Below, in pieces: positions 26,344 to 35,234 of a stretch of 64,000 bases of DNA. The stretch lies in the NCBI GenBank assembly GCA_028284775.1, contig JANQRB010000042.1, positions 1 to 64,000 on the forward strand, given 5' to 3'. This DNA is from Candidatus Kapaibacterium sp. (GTDB lineage: Bacteria > Bacteroidota > Ignavibacteria > Kapaibacteriales > UBA7675). The position numbers and the translations under genes are program-made. The notes beneath the pieces are model-generated. The model was given only the letters and a program-made list of their open reading frames with translations. It did not search any database and was not told where the DNA came from. Within the stretch, counting starts at the first letter, position 1; each line of letters opens with the position of its first letter.

Positions 26344-26496
26344 TTAGGATGCCCCTTTGGGCCCACCCCCGCCGCCGCCTGACCAAATCTTAGCAAAACC
26401 CAAGGCACCAAGTCCCCCACCGAATCCCTCAGGAAAACAGCGTTAATCATTCACTATCCGGCTTCCGGTTTTCGCACGGCCGATGCACATCAACGC

Positions 26497-26507
26497 CTGC
26501 AAGATTA
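26497..26507 (-). promoter_or_regulatory. Candidate -7 promoter element (TAATCTTGCAG)
   Basis: Minus-strand TAATCTTG plus CAGGC, with the same preceding TTTG as the copy at 17058-17068 (17 bp identical). It lies about 425 bp upstream of DinB copy c and about 155 bp upstream of the possible small membrane ORF. Part of the TAnnYTTGCAG set. Confidence 0.33.
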
Positions 26508-27024
26508 CAAATGCTGCGGCACAATTCCATACGTGATGCAGGCAGACTCGGCTTGAAAGAGTTAAACGAGAAGCTCAGCGCGCTTAACGGTCAGCACAAC
26601 GACTTTTCTGAATACCGACAGAAAGTTTCTCCGGTTCCGTCCTCGTTGTACATTTACGTCGGCCTCGGCAATTTCACGGGAGCAAAAAAGTGTCAATGCC
26701 GAAATTGTGTTTCGAGTAGTCAAAGAAACTGCAATCGACAATGCTCTATCTTAAGTTCGGTATTAATCGCTACTCAGCGGCCGCGTGGTATCCGGCAGAC
26801 GATTCGAACTACGAGAAGTCTGGAATTCTCGTCCGCTGCAGACACGGAAGAAGCGGAACTCGGGCGCGAAATCTGCGCCTTTGAGCAAAAAGGAATAAAA
26901 TTGCCAACCGCGCCAACGTTTATTGCGGGATTGGTCTCCGGAACTCTAAATTAATCCCGCAACACAAACAGTTCTGATGCAGCGCTAAGCCCCTGACTTA
27001 CTCGGACTTTTAGCGGTGATCGCC

Positions 27025-30018
27025 TCAGTGTCTCCGCAGCATTTTTATTAAAAGCTCTTGCCTCTCGCCACTGACGGGATTCGTCATCGTCAGGCGGCAG
27101 AAGAACAGCTCTGCAGCGATCTGCGCCCTTGGAATACCAGAGCTGGACCAGCGCAAGCTGTGTGAACCGGAAGCGAAGCTTCCTTCGGCGAGTACCGCGA
27201 CAGATCGTCCCAGCAGGTCAAACACCTCGAGACGCACCGAAGCCGACCGTGGCAGGACAAAGCTTAATTCAGTTTCATCGTAGAATGGATTGGGCTTGTT
27301 CTGCGCCAGCCGCAGTTCGGGTACAGGCGGGGGCGGTTCACCTTCGGTACCGTCCGGCACATTGGGGGCGGCGGGACTGCCGCTGTGTCGCGAAACATGC
27401 CAGTTACGTGCCAGACTGTTGTCGCTCAAAGGATCGAGCAGCACCAGCGTTACACCTTTACCATTGGCTTCGGGCGGCCAGGGCCAGGAGTTCCGGTATT
27501 CGACAATGTCCATCAGGTCATTATCAGCATTAAACAATCGTACGGCATCGCCGTCGCTGCCCAGTCCGAAGTCCATGTTGCCTGTAACGTTGACAACAGA
27601 CGGGAAGTGCAATCCGAATCGCTGCAGGTCGCGCGTCACGACCAGGAAACCCTCGCCGGCCACGACGGTGCCTTCCGGAATGACAAACTCGTGCGCGTCG
27701 TCGTCGTCCTTCAGCACCCACCCGCTAAGATCGGCCGGCTCCGTACTCGTATTAAACAGTTCAACCCAGTCGTCGGGGTCGAACTCAGAAGAGGACTTGT
27801 AATTGATTTCGTTAATGACAATTTGCGGGCCTGCAGGACGGAACAAGGCTTTAACGTCAAGCGGACCATTCAACAATACTTCGATCACCTTTGCACTGCC
27901 ATCACCCAATTCGGAGTTCTCCCAGCCGACAAATTCATAGCCGGATGACGGAATGGCCTCGATGCGAAGCGGCACATCGAAAAAGTACTCGCCGACCCAG
28001 GGAAATTTTTCGATTGTGAGCGTCGATACCTTCAGAGAGCCTCCGCCGGCAATGTCAACGTCGAGTGTCAGCGTATCGCTGCCTCCGAGCTCGTACTCAC
28101 GTATTAACTGTTGTCGCAAGGTATCGGGACGATAACTCAAATGCTCAAACATGTAGGCAATCGCAGCGGTGAATTTATTCGACTCGGCATTCCAACGTAT
28201 GATCTCAGCCGGGACCTCTTCCTCGATTCGATTAACAATTTTATCAAGATGCGCCAAAGTCTGCTCGGGATGCAGATATGAGTTAAACATATCGGCGCAA
28301 CGATTAAGGAATGAGTAACGAAAACGCTCATTGCGCAGCATGGTGCCCAGCAGCCAGAAATCATAGGCGACTTCGCGTTCAATCAGCCGCGTCAGATCGT
28401 TGCCTTTGTAGTGATTCCACCAGTCGTAGTCGTAGCCGATCCAGCGCCAGCGGCCGTCGGGTCGGCGGGGACGCCAGTAGCGAATATTCTGATTGTCGCC
28501 TTTGCCCGCATACAATTCGTAAATCCAATAGTCGATAAAGTTAGGCATATCCATCCAGCTCAGTGCGCGCTCATAGTTGCGATCTTCCCTGATGTTCTCA
28601 TCCCGCAGAAAACGCAGCAAAGCTTGGTAGTTGTCGATATCGCCTGTCACGATCTGATGCTGCTGACCATGATTTTTAAGGATATCCACGTCCGTCTGGC
28701 CAAAGTTGCTTTGAACGAAGTCAAGTCCCTTGCGCTCCATTATGTTGTAAATACCCCAGTATTCCCCATTAAGGTAGAGGATGGCGGGACGGTAGGCCTG
28801 CATGTCCACCACGCGGCCGGTGGCCTTATTGACTTCATAAAGCAGTTCGTTCTTCATGCGCCAGCCGCCGCTTTCGAAGGTATCGGCGCGCAGCAGGATT
28901 CCCTCGAAGCTCTCGATATCCTTGTCATCGAAAAAACGATAGTTGATGCGAGGCGTGCCGAACTTGCCGCGTGTCACGACGGTGATGGATTTTTTGTCCC
29001 AACCGCGGCTCCAGCTACCTGCGATTTTAATCCCGGCATCGATTCGCAGCTCCGGCTGACCTTCGGCCGTAAAATATTCAAAGTGCGCCGGGCGCTCCCA
29101 GTCCTGCCAGAAGTTGGAGCCGATATACGGGAAGTTGGTGTCGCCGCGATCACCGCGTACATAGATGCCGCTATCCTGGTCCCACAGGTTTTTCGGATCA
29201 GTGACCAGTGACACGATCGATAGGCTGTGCTTTACTCCGAGAAGATAACTTTGGGTTATGATCGCCCCCGGCAACTGGCCGTCCACGTATGCGCGGGCAC
29301 GCAGGACTTCCTTCCCAGTGATTTCCAGCGCTCCGGTATACGCCAGGCTGTCATGCGGCGTAGGCGTACTTCCGTCGCGGGTGACGAAGATTCGCGCCTC
29401 CGCTTGCGGCGCGGTCAGTTCCACTTTCAGAGGCCCCGGATAAAGGCCGCCGGGCTCCGAGAAAACAACGTCGCCGGTTATCGCGCTGAAACTCGCCCCG
29501 CCATTAGCCTGGGAAGGCGTCGGCGTTGTGAAGAAACGCCAGTCGGGGCCGCCGTCGCTGGAACGACCCAAAGATACGTCCGAACGCTGCCGGCCAAAGC
29601 TGATCGCATCGATCTGCGTCTGACCGTCTCGTTCAGACAGAACGAGCGTCTCGCCGCCGCTGCTCAGCTTCAGTTTAGCGTGGAGCGGACCCTGATCGCT
29701 GGCATCGTCCAGCCAGATTAAGAGATAGCCACGAGGCGGGATTGTCGTGAGGGACGGCGAATCATCCGGGATACGCCATTTTTGCGGCACTGAAATGTCG
29801 TCGCTGAGATACAAGCCGCCGGCATCTTCCGCTAGGTCGCCGGCATTGTACAACTCCACCCAGTCGTCGAATTCGCCCAGCTCATCGGCATTTGTAAGGG
29901 CATTCGAGGCCAGAATCTCGTTGATGAGCAGCGATGAGGCAGGCAGTGCGGCCGCCGGCAGTAGTAGCGCAAGCGTAAGAAATGCAACTAATCGATAGAC
30001 CATTTTAGCAACCTGCAT
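27025..30018 (-). CDS. CotH-kinase / lamin-tail surface protein with T9SS sorting domain, copy 1
   Basis: 997 residues (a second ATG at 30003 would remove five). Signal peptide MVYRLVAFLTLALLLPAAAL; lamin-tail domain (LTD) about 30-165 (INEILASNALTNADELGEFD, DDWVELYNAG); chitobiase C-terminal-like domain about 180-250 (ARIFVTRDGSTPTPHDSLAY). A CotH kinase-like domain follows at about 260-520 (GIKIAGSWSRGWDKKS, RMKNELLYEVNKATG, YLNGEYWGIYNIMERKGLDF, WRWIGYDYDWW). A second LTD spans about 755-880 and a T9SS type A sorting domain the last 90 (KPNPFYDETELSF, VFDLLGRSVAVL). CotH proteins phosphorylate spore coat proteins in Bacillus; here the domain is on an exported surface protein, function unknown. 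A full-length paralogue lies 127 bp upstream. Confidence 0.93.
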   Translation of the reverse strand: MQVAKMVYRLVAFLTLALLLPAAALPASSLLINEILASNALTNADELGEFDDWVELYNAGDLAEDAGGLYLSDDISVPQKWRIPDDSPSLTTIPPRGYLLIWLDDASDQGPLHAKLKLSSGGETLVLSERDGQTQIDAISFGRQRSDVSLGRSSDGGPDWRFFTTPTPSQANGGASFSAITGDVVFSEPGGLYPGPLKVELTAPQAEARIFVTRDGSTPTPHDSLAYTGALEITGKEVLRARAYVDGQLPGAIITQSYLLGVKHSLSIVSLVTDPKNLWDQDSGIYVRGDRGDTNFPYIGSNFWQDWERPAHFEYFTAEGQPELRIDAGIKIAGSWSRGWDKKSITVVTRGKFGTPRINYRFFDDKDIESFEGILLRADTFESGGWRMKNELLYEVNKATGRVVDMQAYRPAILYLNGEYWGIYNIMERKGLDFVQSNFGQTDVDILKNHGQQHQIVTGDIDNYQALLRFLRDENIREDRNYERALSWMDMPNFIDYWIYELYAGKGDNQNIRYWRPRRPDGRWRWIGYDYDWWNHYKGNDLTRLIEREVAYDFWLLGTMLRNERFRYSFLNRCADMFNSYLHPEQTLAHLDKIVNRIEEEVPAEIIRWNAESNKFTAAIAYMFEHLSYRPDTLRQQLIREYELGGSDTLTLDVDIAGGGSLKVSTLTIEKFPWVGEYFFDVPLRIEAIPSSGYEFVGWENSELGDGSAKVIEVLLNGPLDVKALFRPAGPQIVINEINYKSSSEFDPDDWVELFNTSTEPADLSGWVLKDDDDAHEFVIPEGTVVAGEGFLVVTRDLQRFGLHFPSVVNVTGNMDFGLGSDGDAVRLFNADNDLMDIVEYRNSWPWPPEANGKGVTLVLLDPLSDNSLARNWHVSRHSGSPAAPNVPDGTEGEPPPPVPELRLAQNKPNPFYDETELSFVLPRSASVRLEVFDLLGRSVAVLAEGSFASGSHSLRWSSSGIPRAQIAAELFFCRLTMTNPVSGERQELLIKMLRRH

Positions 30019-30144
30019 GCTGAAACATCCTTATGCACGGGGCAGTCAGCTATTGTACCGCGCAGCGAAAAAATACAAGCTTGCGACACACCCAAAATAC
30101 AAAACTATTTCTCTCATCCCGGCCGAGTGCTCAGGGAGCGGGGA

Positions 30145-33108
30145 TCAGGGCAGATACAGCATCTTGCGTATCAAGCTAATGCGCCGGCTCGAGTTGAGAG
30201 GTTCAACAATCAGCCGACAAACATAAAGTCCGGCTGTTTCACCTGATTGCTGCGACGCGGGATTCTGCCAATAGACGCTGTAATTTCCGGCATCCTGCAC
30301 AACCGCCGGCATGGAATCGACGAGTTTGCCGAGTTGATCATAGATGCTGATTGCGACCCGCGCCTGATAGGGAAGCACATATTGCAGTTTCGTGCCGTCT
30401 CGAAAAGGATTCGGACGATTTTGCGCCAGAGCCGGCTCAGGAAAGGCTATATCGGATGCCAGCTGTACCACACGATTGAACTCGCAGGGACTGCCGTAGC
30501 CCTCCGAAACATTCCAGCTCCCGGCCGAGAAATTGTCAAGCGAATGATCGGTCAGAACCAAGGTTGAGCCACTGCCATTAGCTTCTGCGGGCCAGGGTGC
30601 CTTGGAGCTGAACCATAGTTCATCAGCCGGGAGACCGTCGGCCGTGTAAAGGCGCAGAGCATCACCATCGGCGCTCAGACCGAATCCGAGCGAACCCAAT
30701 GCACAATGGGCCTCGGGAAACACTTGTGAAAATCGCTCGAGATCGCGCGCGACCACCACGAAGGAACGGGCAGCAACGATTGTTCCCGGAGGGAAGACGT
30801 ACGCGTTCGCAGCATTGGCATCACGCAAAACCCAGCCCTCGATGTTAAGATCATAATGAGTGGGGTTAATCAATTCGAGCCAATCGCCGGCATCGGCTTC
30901 GGGCGCGGATTTGTAGTTAATCTCGTTAATAATCACATTCCAATCCCGCTCGGAGTCCTGCCTTTCGAACTTGGCTTGCAGCTCGCTGCGCTCGGCGGGA
31001 TCGACAAGTATGCTCCGTGTCGTTCCCAGCGCCGTATCGCTCCAGCCGCTAAAGACGAAGCCCGGATTCGGAATGGCCTCGACCGCAATGGGAACCCCCT
31101 TGAAATAGATGCCGCGCCAGGGAAAATCCTCGATCTCCAGAGTAGAAATTCGTAGGCGGCCGGACTGATGTATGTTAACATCGAAACTGATGCGGTTCGT
31201 ATCGGCCAGATCGAATTCCTCCAGGATATGCCGTCGCACGATAGGCGCTCGCGCTTTGATGAAAGCCTCCATCCAGGCGATGCGTTTGGGGATTTCGGCG
31301 ACGCTGCGATACCAACGTTGCAGGTTACGCGGCATCTCGCTTTCGATGCGCTTAATAATAGCCGTAAGTGTCTGCTGCACTTCCGCCGGAGATAGCACGG
31401 TATTTAACAGGTCGGCAAAACGATTGATAAATGAATTGCGAAACTCATGGCTGTGGAGCATCCGGCCCAGCAGCCAGAGTTTGTGTGCCGAGTCGAGCGC
31501 TGCGATTCGATGCAAGGTGCTGTCTTCTTTATCGGCCCACATATCATGATCGTAGGCAATCCAGCGCCAACGGCCGTCCGCTTGGCGTGGTCGCCAGTAA
31601 CGAATGTTGACGTTATCTACCTTGGCGATAAATATCTCGTAGATCCAGTAGTCGATAAAATTGTCGATGTCGATCCAATCCTGTAGTCGACGATATACAC
31701 TTGACCTGTTAAGATCGTTGGCATTGAGGTAGGCCAGCAGCGCATGATAGTTTTCCGCGTCACCGGCCTTGATATCGCGGAGAGAAGCATTGGACTCGAT
31801 AATATCGACGTCGCGGTAGCCATGATGATTCGCGATGAAATCATTGTCTTTGCGTTCCATCACATTATAGATGCCCCAATACTCGCCGTTGATGTAGAGC
31901 ACGGCAGGCTGATAAGCCTGCATATCGACATGAGCGCCGGCGGCCTTGTTTATCTCGTAGACAAGTTCGTTCTTCATTCGCCAGCCGTTCCAGGCGTCGG
32001 CGCGCAACTGCAGGCCGTCGAAGGTTTCGAGGTCGAGATCTTCGAAGACGGGATAGTTAACATTGGCGGCGCCGTACTTGCTGCGCGTCATAATGGTGAA
32101 GGATTTTTTGGGCCAGGGACGCGTCCAGCCGCCGGAAATCTTAACACCCGCATTCAAACGGAAGCCGGCCCTTCCGCCGTCGGTAAAATATTCCAGATGA
32201 ACGGGACGCTCCCAATCCTGCCAGTAGTTGGCGTTAAAATGAGGGAAGGCAGTGTCCGCATTCGGCCCCAGCACATAGATTCCCGTTTCCCAGTCCCAGA
32301 AATGGCGCGGATCGCCGACCAGCGAGACGATGGGTAAATCGTGGCGCACCTCGAGCAGATAGCTGTGACTGATAACATCGCCCGGCAGCATATCGTCTTC
32401 GATGGCCTGCGCGCGCAGGACAATCGTGGTGTCGGAGTAGAGCGGCCCCGTATAGAGCAGGCTGTCGAGAGCTTTGGGATCGCTGCCGTCGCGGGTGACG
32501 TAGATTCGAGCGCCCGGTGCGGCAGTATGAAGCTCCAGCGTCAGCGGCGTGGAATACAGCCCTCCTAAACGCGAGAATTGCACCTCTCCGCTGATGCCCC
32601 TGTATGTTTTCCCCTGGTTGGCGGCCGAAGGGCTCGCTTGCGCCAGGTAGCGCCATTCGTCACTGCCGTCAAGCACGCGACCGTAGGAAACGTCAACTCG
32701 CTGCTTATCAAAGACAACCCGGTCGAGCAGCATACCTTCGCGATTGTAGAGCGCCAGTTCCTCTCCCGTAGCGCTCAGCTTGAAGCCGGCATGCAGCGGA
32801 CCGCTCGCCGGCTCATCGTCGAGCCATAGCAACAGATAGCCGCCGGCTGCAATGGTACTCAGCGCCGGCGCATCCTCCGGCACCCGCCACTTTAATGGCT
32901 CTTTCGGATCATCGGACAGGTACATGCCCCCGATATCGATCGCCAACTGTCCGGCATTGTACAGCTCAACCCAGTCGTCATAATCGCCCTGCTCATCCGC
33001 CAGGATCGATTCGTTCTGCACCATAATTTCATTGAGGTAAAGCCGGGCTTCGCCACTATGACCCGCTAGCAGCATAAGACCCAGCCAAAGCAAGAAGGCT
33101 TGCCTCAT
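30145..33108 (-). CDS. CotH-kinase / lamin-tail surface protein with T9SS sorting domain, copy 2
   Basis: 987 residues, colinear with the downstream copy. Signal peptide AFLLWLGLMLLAGHSGEA; LTD about 25-155 (GDYDDWVELYNAGQLAID); chitobiase-like domain about 170-245 (ARIYVTRDGSDPKALDSLLY). CotH kinase-like domain about 255-510 (GVKISGGWTRPWPKKSFTIM, RMKNELVYEINKAAGAHVD, YINGEYWGIYNVMERKDNDF, WRWIAYDHDMW). Second LTD about 745-870 (DAGDWLELINPTHYDLNIEG), C-terminal sorting domain (RPNPFRDGTKLQYVLPYQA, IYDQLGKLVDSM). A 12-bp interrupted inverted repeat sits 7-38 nt upstream of ATG. Probably an operon with copy 1. Confidence 0.93.
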   Translation of the reverse strand: MRQAFLLWLGLMLLAGHSGEARLYLNEIMVQNESILADEQGDYDDWVELYNAGQLAIDIGGMYLSDDPKEPLKWRVPEDAPALSTIAAGGYLLLWLDDEPASGPLHAGFKLSATGEELALYNREGMLLDRVVFDKQRVDVSYGRVLDGSDEWRYLAQASPSAANQGKTYRGISGEVQFSRLGGLYSTPLTLELHTAAPGARIYVTRDGSDPKALDSLLYTGPLYSDTTIVLRAQAIEDDMLPGDVISHSYLLEVRHDLPIVSLVGDPRHFWDWETGIYVLGPNADTAFPHFNANYWQDWERPVHLEYFTDGGRAGFRLNAGVKISGGWTRPWPKKSFTIMTRSKYGAANVNYPVFEDLDLETFDGLQLRADAWNGWRMKNELVYEINKAAGAHVDMQAYQPAVLYINGEYWGIYNVMERKDNDFIANHHGYRDVDIIESNASLRDIKAGDAENYHALLAYLNANDLNRSSVYRRLQDWIDIDNFIDYWIYEIFIAKVDNVNIRYWRPRQADGRWRWIAYDHDMWADKEDSTLHRIAALDSAHKLWLLGRMLHSHEFRNSFINRFADLLNTVLSPAEVQQTLTAIIKRIESEMPRNLQRWYRSVAEIPKRIAWMEAFIKARAPIVRRHILEEFDLADTNRISFDVNIHQSGRLRISTLEIEDFPWRGIYFKGVPIAVEAIPNPGFVFSGWSDTALGTTRSILVDPAERSELQAKFERQDSERDWNVIINEINYKSAPEADAGDWLELINPTHYDLNIEGWVLRDANAANAYVFPPGTIVAARSFVVVARDLERFSQVFPEAHCALGSLGFGLSADGDALRLYTADGLPADELWFSSKAPWPAEANGSGSTLVLTDHSLDNFSAGSWNVSEGYGSPCEFNRVVQLASDIAFPEPALAQNRPNPFRDGTKLQYVLPYQARVAISIYDQLGKLVDSMPAVVQDAGNYSVYWQNPASQQSGETAGLYVCRLIVEPLNSSRRISLIRKMLYLP

Positions 33109-33114
33109 AGCTTG

Positions 33115-33146
33115 GTACCATGTAATTCGTTATTACAAAATGGTAC
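33115..33146. promoter_or_regulatory. Inverted repeat upstream of CotH copy 2
   Basis: GTACCAT+GTAAT (33115-33126) pairs with ATTAC (33132-33136) and ATGGTAC (33140-33146), with a three-base AAA bulge and a five-base loop. It starts 6 nt before the CotH copy 2 ATG, so in the transcript it would form a hairpin over the ribosome landing region; alternatively it is a DNA operator. Copy 1 has no counterpart. Confidence 0.45.
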
Positions 33147-33312
33147 GGGGAGTGGGTTACTTACTGTTCGACGTTGTTAGCGCAGCGAATGCGAAGATAG
33201 ACAGATGAACTATTCCCGTCAACGGAAAAATTGGGGGATTGCGGAGCATCGCTATCTGTACAGCCGCCGTACCCCTGCCAGGCCCGCTGCATTCCGAAAA
33301 GCGGACCCTGCC

Positions 33313-33672
33313 TCACTCCGTGATTACAAGGTATCGCCCAGGCTTATTTTGCGCGCCAATGCCCGGCAGCACTCTAAACTTGCTCAGAAGAGCAATCAGG
33401 AATGGTAGCAGCAAGGCGCCGCAGAAGGCAATGATCGTCATCAGAGCAAAGTACTCCGCGTTCTACTCGAAGGCCTCTTTAAAACGCTTGGCAAACGAGG
33501 CGCCCGTGGCTGCTTTAAGCCAGCTCTCCCGCAGACTGCGCTTAATGGTTCAAAGTTCGTTACTCTTGTCGGCGGTCCGGATCTCCGAAATAGGCGTAGG
33601 TGAAACGGAAAAACACATTGCGATAAAGGCAAAGACAAGGCAGTGGATTCCCCTCCGAATGGCGGATTTCAT
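33313..33672 (-). pseudogene. Decayed small exported/membrane protein gene
   Basis: One continuous minus-strand reading frame of 120 codons is interrupted by TGA (33550-33552) and TAG (33463-33465) and ends at TGA (33313-33315). Segment 1 is a signal peptide (ATG at 33672, MKSAIRRGIHCLVFAFIAMC), segment 2 a charged amphipathic stretch (RSLRESWLKAATGASFAKRF), segment 3 a transmembrane helix (ALMTIIAFCGALLLPFLIAL) with a basic tail. All three sit in the same frame and look protein-like, so the simplest reading is a roughly 117-residue gene inactivated by two nonsense changes; readthrough or sequencing error are alternatives. The family was not recognised. It lies downstream of the response-regulator cluster on the same strand. 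Confidence 0.5.
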
Positions 33673-33925
33673 GCGCTCGCGCCCGGGATTTATGAGCCGA
33701 TTGACGGATGCCCGGCCTAAAATCGGATAGAGTGCAGAGTTGCGGTCTTGGGGAGACCAGAGGTCTGAGATGACTTTGGCTGCCCGGAATACGAAATTCA
33801 CTGAAGAACTACGTCGGGCATGGTAACAGCGACAGATTGCAGGTGCCGCTCGAATCGAACAGACAGGAGGCAAGCCGGGCTGCACCAATTCGGCTCAAGT
33901 GCCGCAAATCGCGATGGCGTCACGC

Positions 33926-35206
33926 TCAGCCGATTAACTGCTCCATTGTCACGATAAAAATCTTGTCATTGCTGCTGCGGAATACGAGAGTCAGGTTAGT
34001 GGAATTGTTGGAAGGCTCTTCCTCAAGACCATGCACGGTGGAAGGCAATTCTTCAAGCATGATGTTGTAGTGTTCAAACGCCGAGCGCAGGCGGCCGGCG
34101 ACGGTATGAAGAATCTCCTGAAACACTTCCATCGTCTCTGAGCGGCTGAGCGTCCTTGAGCTTAACACCTGCTCGGCCAGCCAGGAGGCGTCGGCAAACG
34201 ATGAGACAAGCCGTACATTGATTGTTATCTTATCTTCGCGATTACAGAGCGGTGTGCAGGCGAAGACTTCACTGTCGAACTTATCGGCGTAGCGACTGTT
34301 AACAATTGTAAGATCGATGCCCGCCATAATTCCAAAAGTCTGGCTGACGGCCTTAAATATTTCACTGGGCATGTGATCTTTAATAATTTGGGCGTGACTG
34401 GCGGACATCGCTTCGCCACCCAGGGCGATGGCGGCAAACTTCTGCAGGAAAACATCCGGCACGAAAGACTTCGGCATGAGGCCGTCAAAGCTGTTCTTTT
34501 CCTGTATTGCTTGCGGATCGGAATCCGTGAAAAGAAAGAGCTTGGCGCTGTTGTGCGACACTGCCCGAATTTTGGTAGCCAGTAGAATCTCATTGAGCAG
34601 GGGCAGCTTTTCGGCAATACAGACATAGAGCGGGCGGGCTTGCAGATACAATTCAAGGGCGGCAGCGCCCGTTGAGGCTTCCAGCACTTCGAAACGTCGC
34701 CCGAGAATATTTGCTACAAACTTGGTGAAATTGGGATCGGCATCGACGACTAATAGTTTGTTGGCGTCCGACTTCAGCGTTCGTACATTATGGGGTCCCT
34801 GCAGGACGGCGCTTGACTTCAATTCTTCGACTAACTGATTGAAGCGCTGCACCGCAAACTCATACTCGAGCGGTTTCAGTATATAGTCAGTAACCCCAAG
34901 CGAGATCAGATCTTTGAATATCGACTTGGACTTAACGGCAGTGAGCACAATAACGGGCAGATGGGCGAATTGTCGATCGGAGCGGATGGCGGTCAGCACT
35001 TCCTGTCCGTTCATGACCGGCATATTGATGTCGAGCAGCACAAAGTCGGGCAGTTCCTTTTCCAGAAGCTGAAGGCCTTCCAGACCATTGCCGGCTTCCG
35101 CTACGGCAATGCCGAACTTTTTCTTCAGCAAGCCTTTCAGATAGAGTCTATCCGCTTCACCATCATCGATAATGAGAGCTTTAAGAACCTTTTTCGGCGC
35201 ATTCAC
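33926..35206 (-). CDS. Response regulator with degenerate second receiver and CheX/CheC-like output
   Basis: 426 residues. Receiver 1 (about 7-128) is complete: DD at 14-15, phospho-acceptor Asp 59 in FVLLDINMPVMNG, Thr/Lys switch residues (VIVLTA, YILKPLEY). Receiver 2 (about 148-265) is degenerate: VCIAEKLP replaces the phospho-acceptor Asp. The C-terminal 150 residues resemble the CheC/CheX phosphatase fold (FGIMAGIDLTIVNS, TMEVFQEILHTVAGRLRSAF), but the expected Asn of the E-x2-N motif reads as His, so phosphatase activity is uncertain. Cytosolic; probably the output of the two kinases upstream (29-bp and 62-bp spacing). No DNA-binding domain. Confidence 0.8.
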   Translation of the reverse strand: MNAPKKVLKALIIDDGEADRLYLKGLLKKKFGIAVAEAGNGLEGLQLLEKELPDFVLLDINMPVMNGQEVLTAIRSDRQFAHLPVIVLTAVKSKSIFKDLISLGVTDYILKPLEYEFAVQRFNQLVEELKSSAVLQGPHNVRTLKSDANKLLVVDADPNFTKFVANILGRRFEVLEASTGAAALELYLQARPLYVCIAEKLPLLNEILLATKIRAVSHNSAKLFLFTDSDPQAIQEKNSFDGLMPKSFVPDVFLQKFAAIALGGEAMSASHAQIIKDHMPSEIFKAVSQTFGIMAGIDLTIVNSRYADKFDSEVFACTPLCNREDKITINVRLVSSFADASWLAEQVLSSRTLSRSETMEVFQEILHTVAGRLRSAFEHYNIMLEELPSTVHGLEEEPSNNSTNLTLVFRSSNDKIFIVTMEQLIG

Positions 35207-35234
35207 ATCCGGGCCTTTTCCTTGATGAGGGTCA

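Larger units (their letters stand above)
26075..27024. other. Long intergenic region downstream of CotH copy 1
   Basis: 950 bp between the first CotH stop and the DinB copy c start. It holds the minus-strand TAATCTTGCAG element (26497-26507), a possible small membrane ORF (26158-26343) and, in the same frame just upstream of it, a Gly-rich open stretch. A 147-codon plus-strand frame at 26511-26954 lacks coding character. The octamer TGCTAGTG occurs twice (near 26105 and 26148). Confidence 0.4.

Noticed and set aside
26511-26954. 147-codon plus-strand frame in the gap before CotH copy 1
   Set aside because: Composition and lack of SD or homologous motifs do not support coding; also lies in a region of mixed frames.
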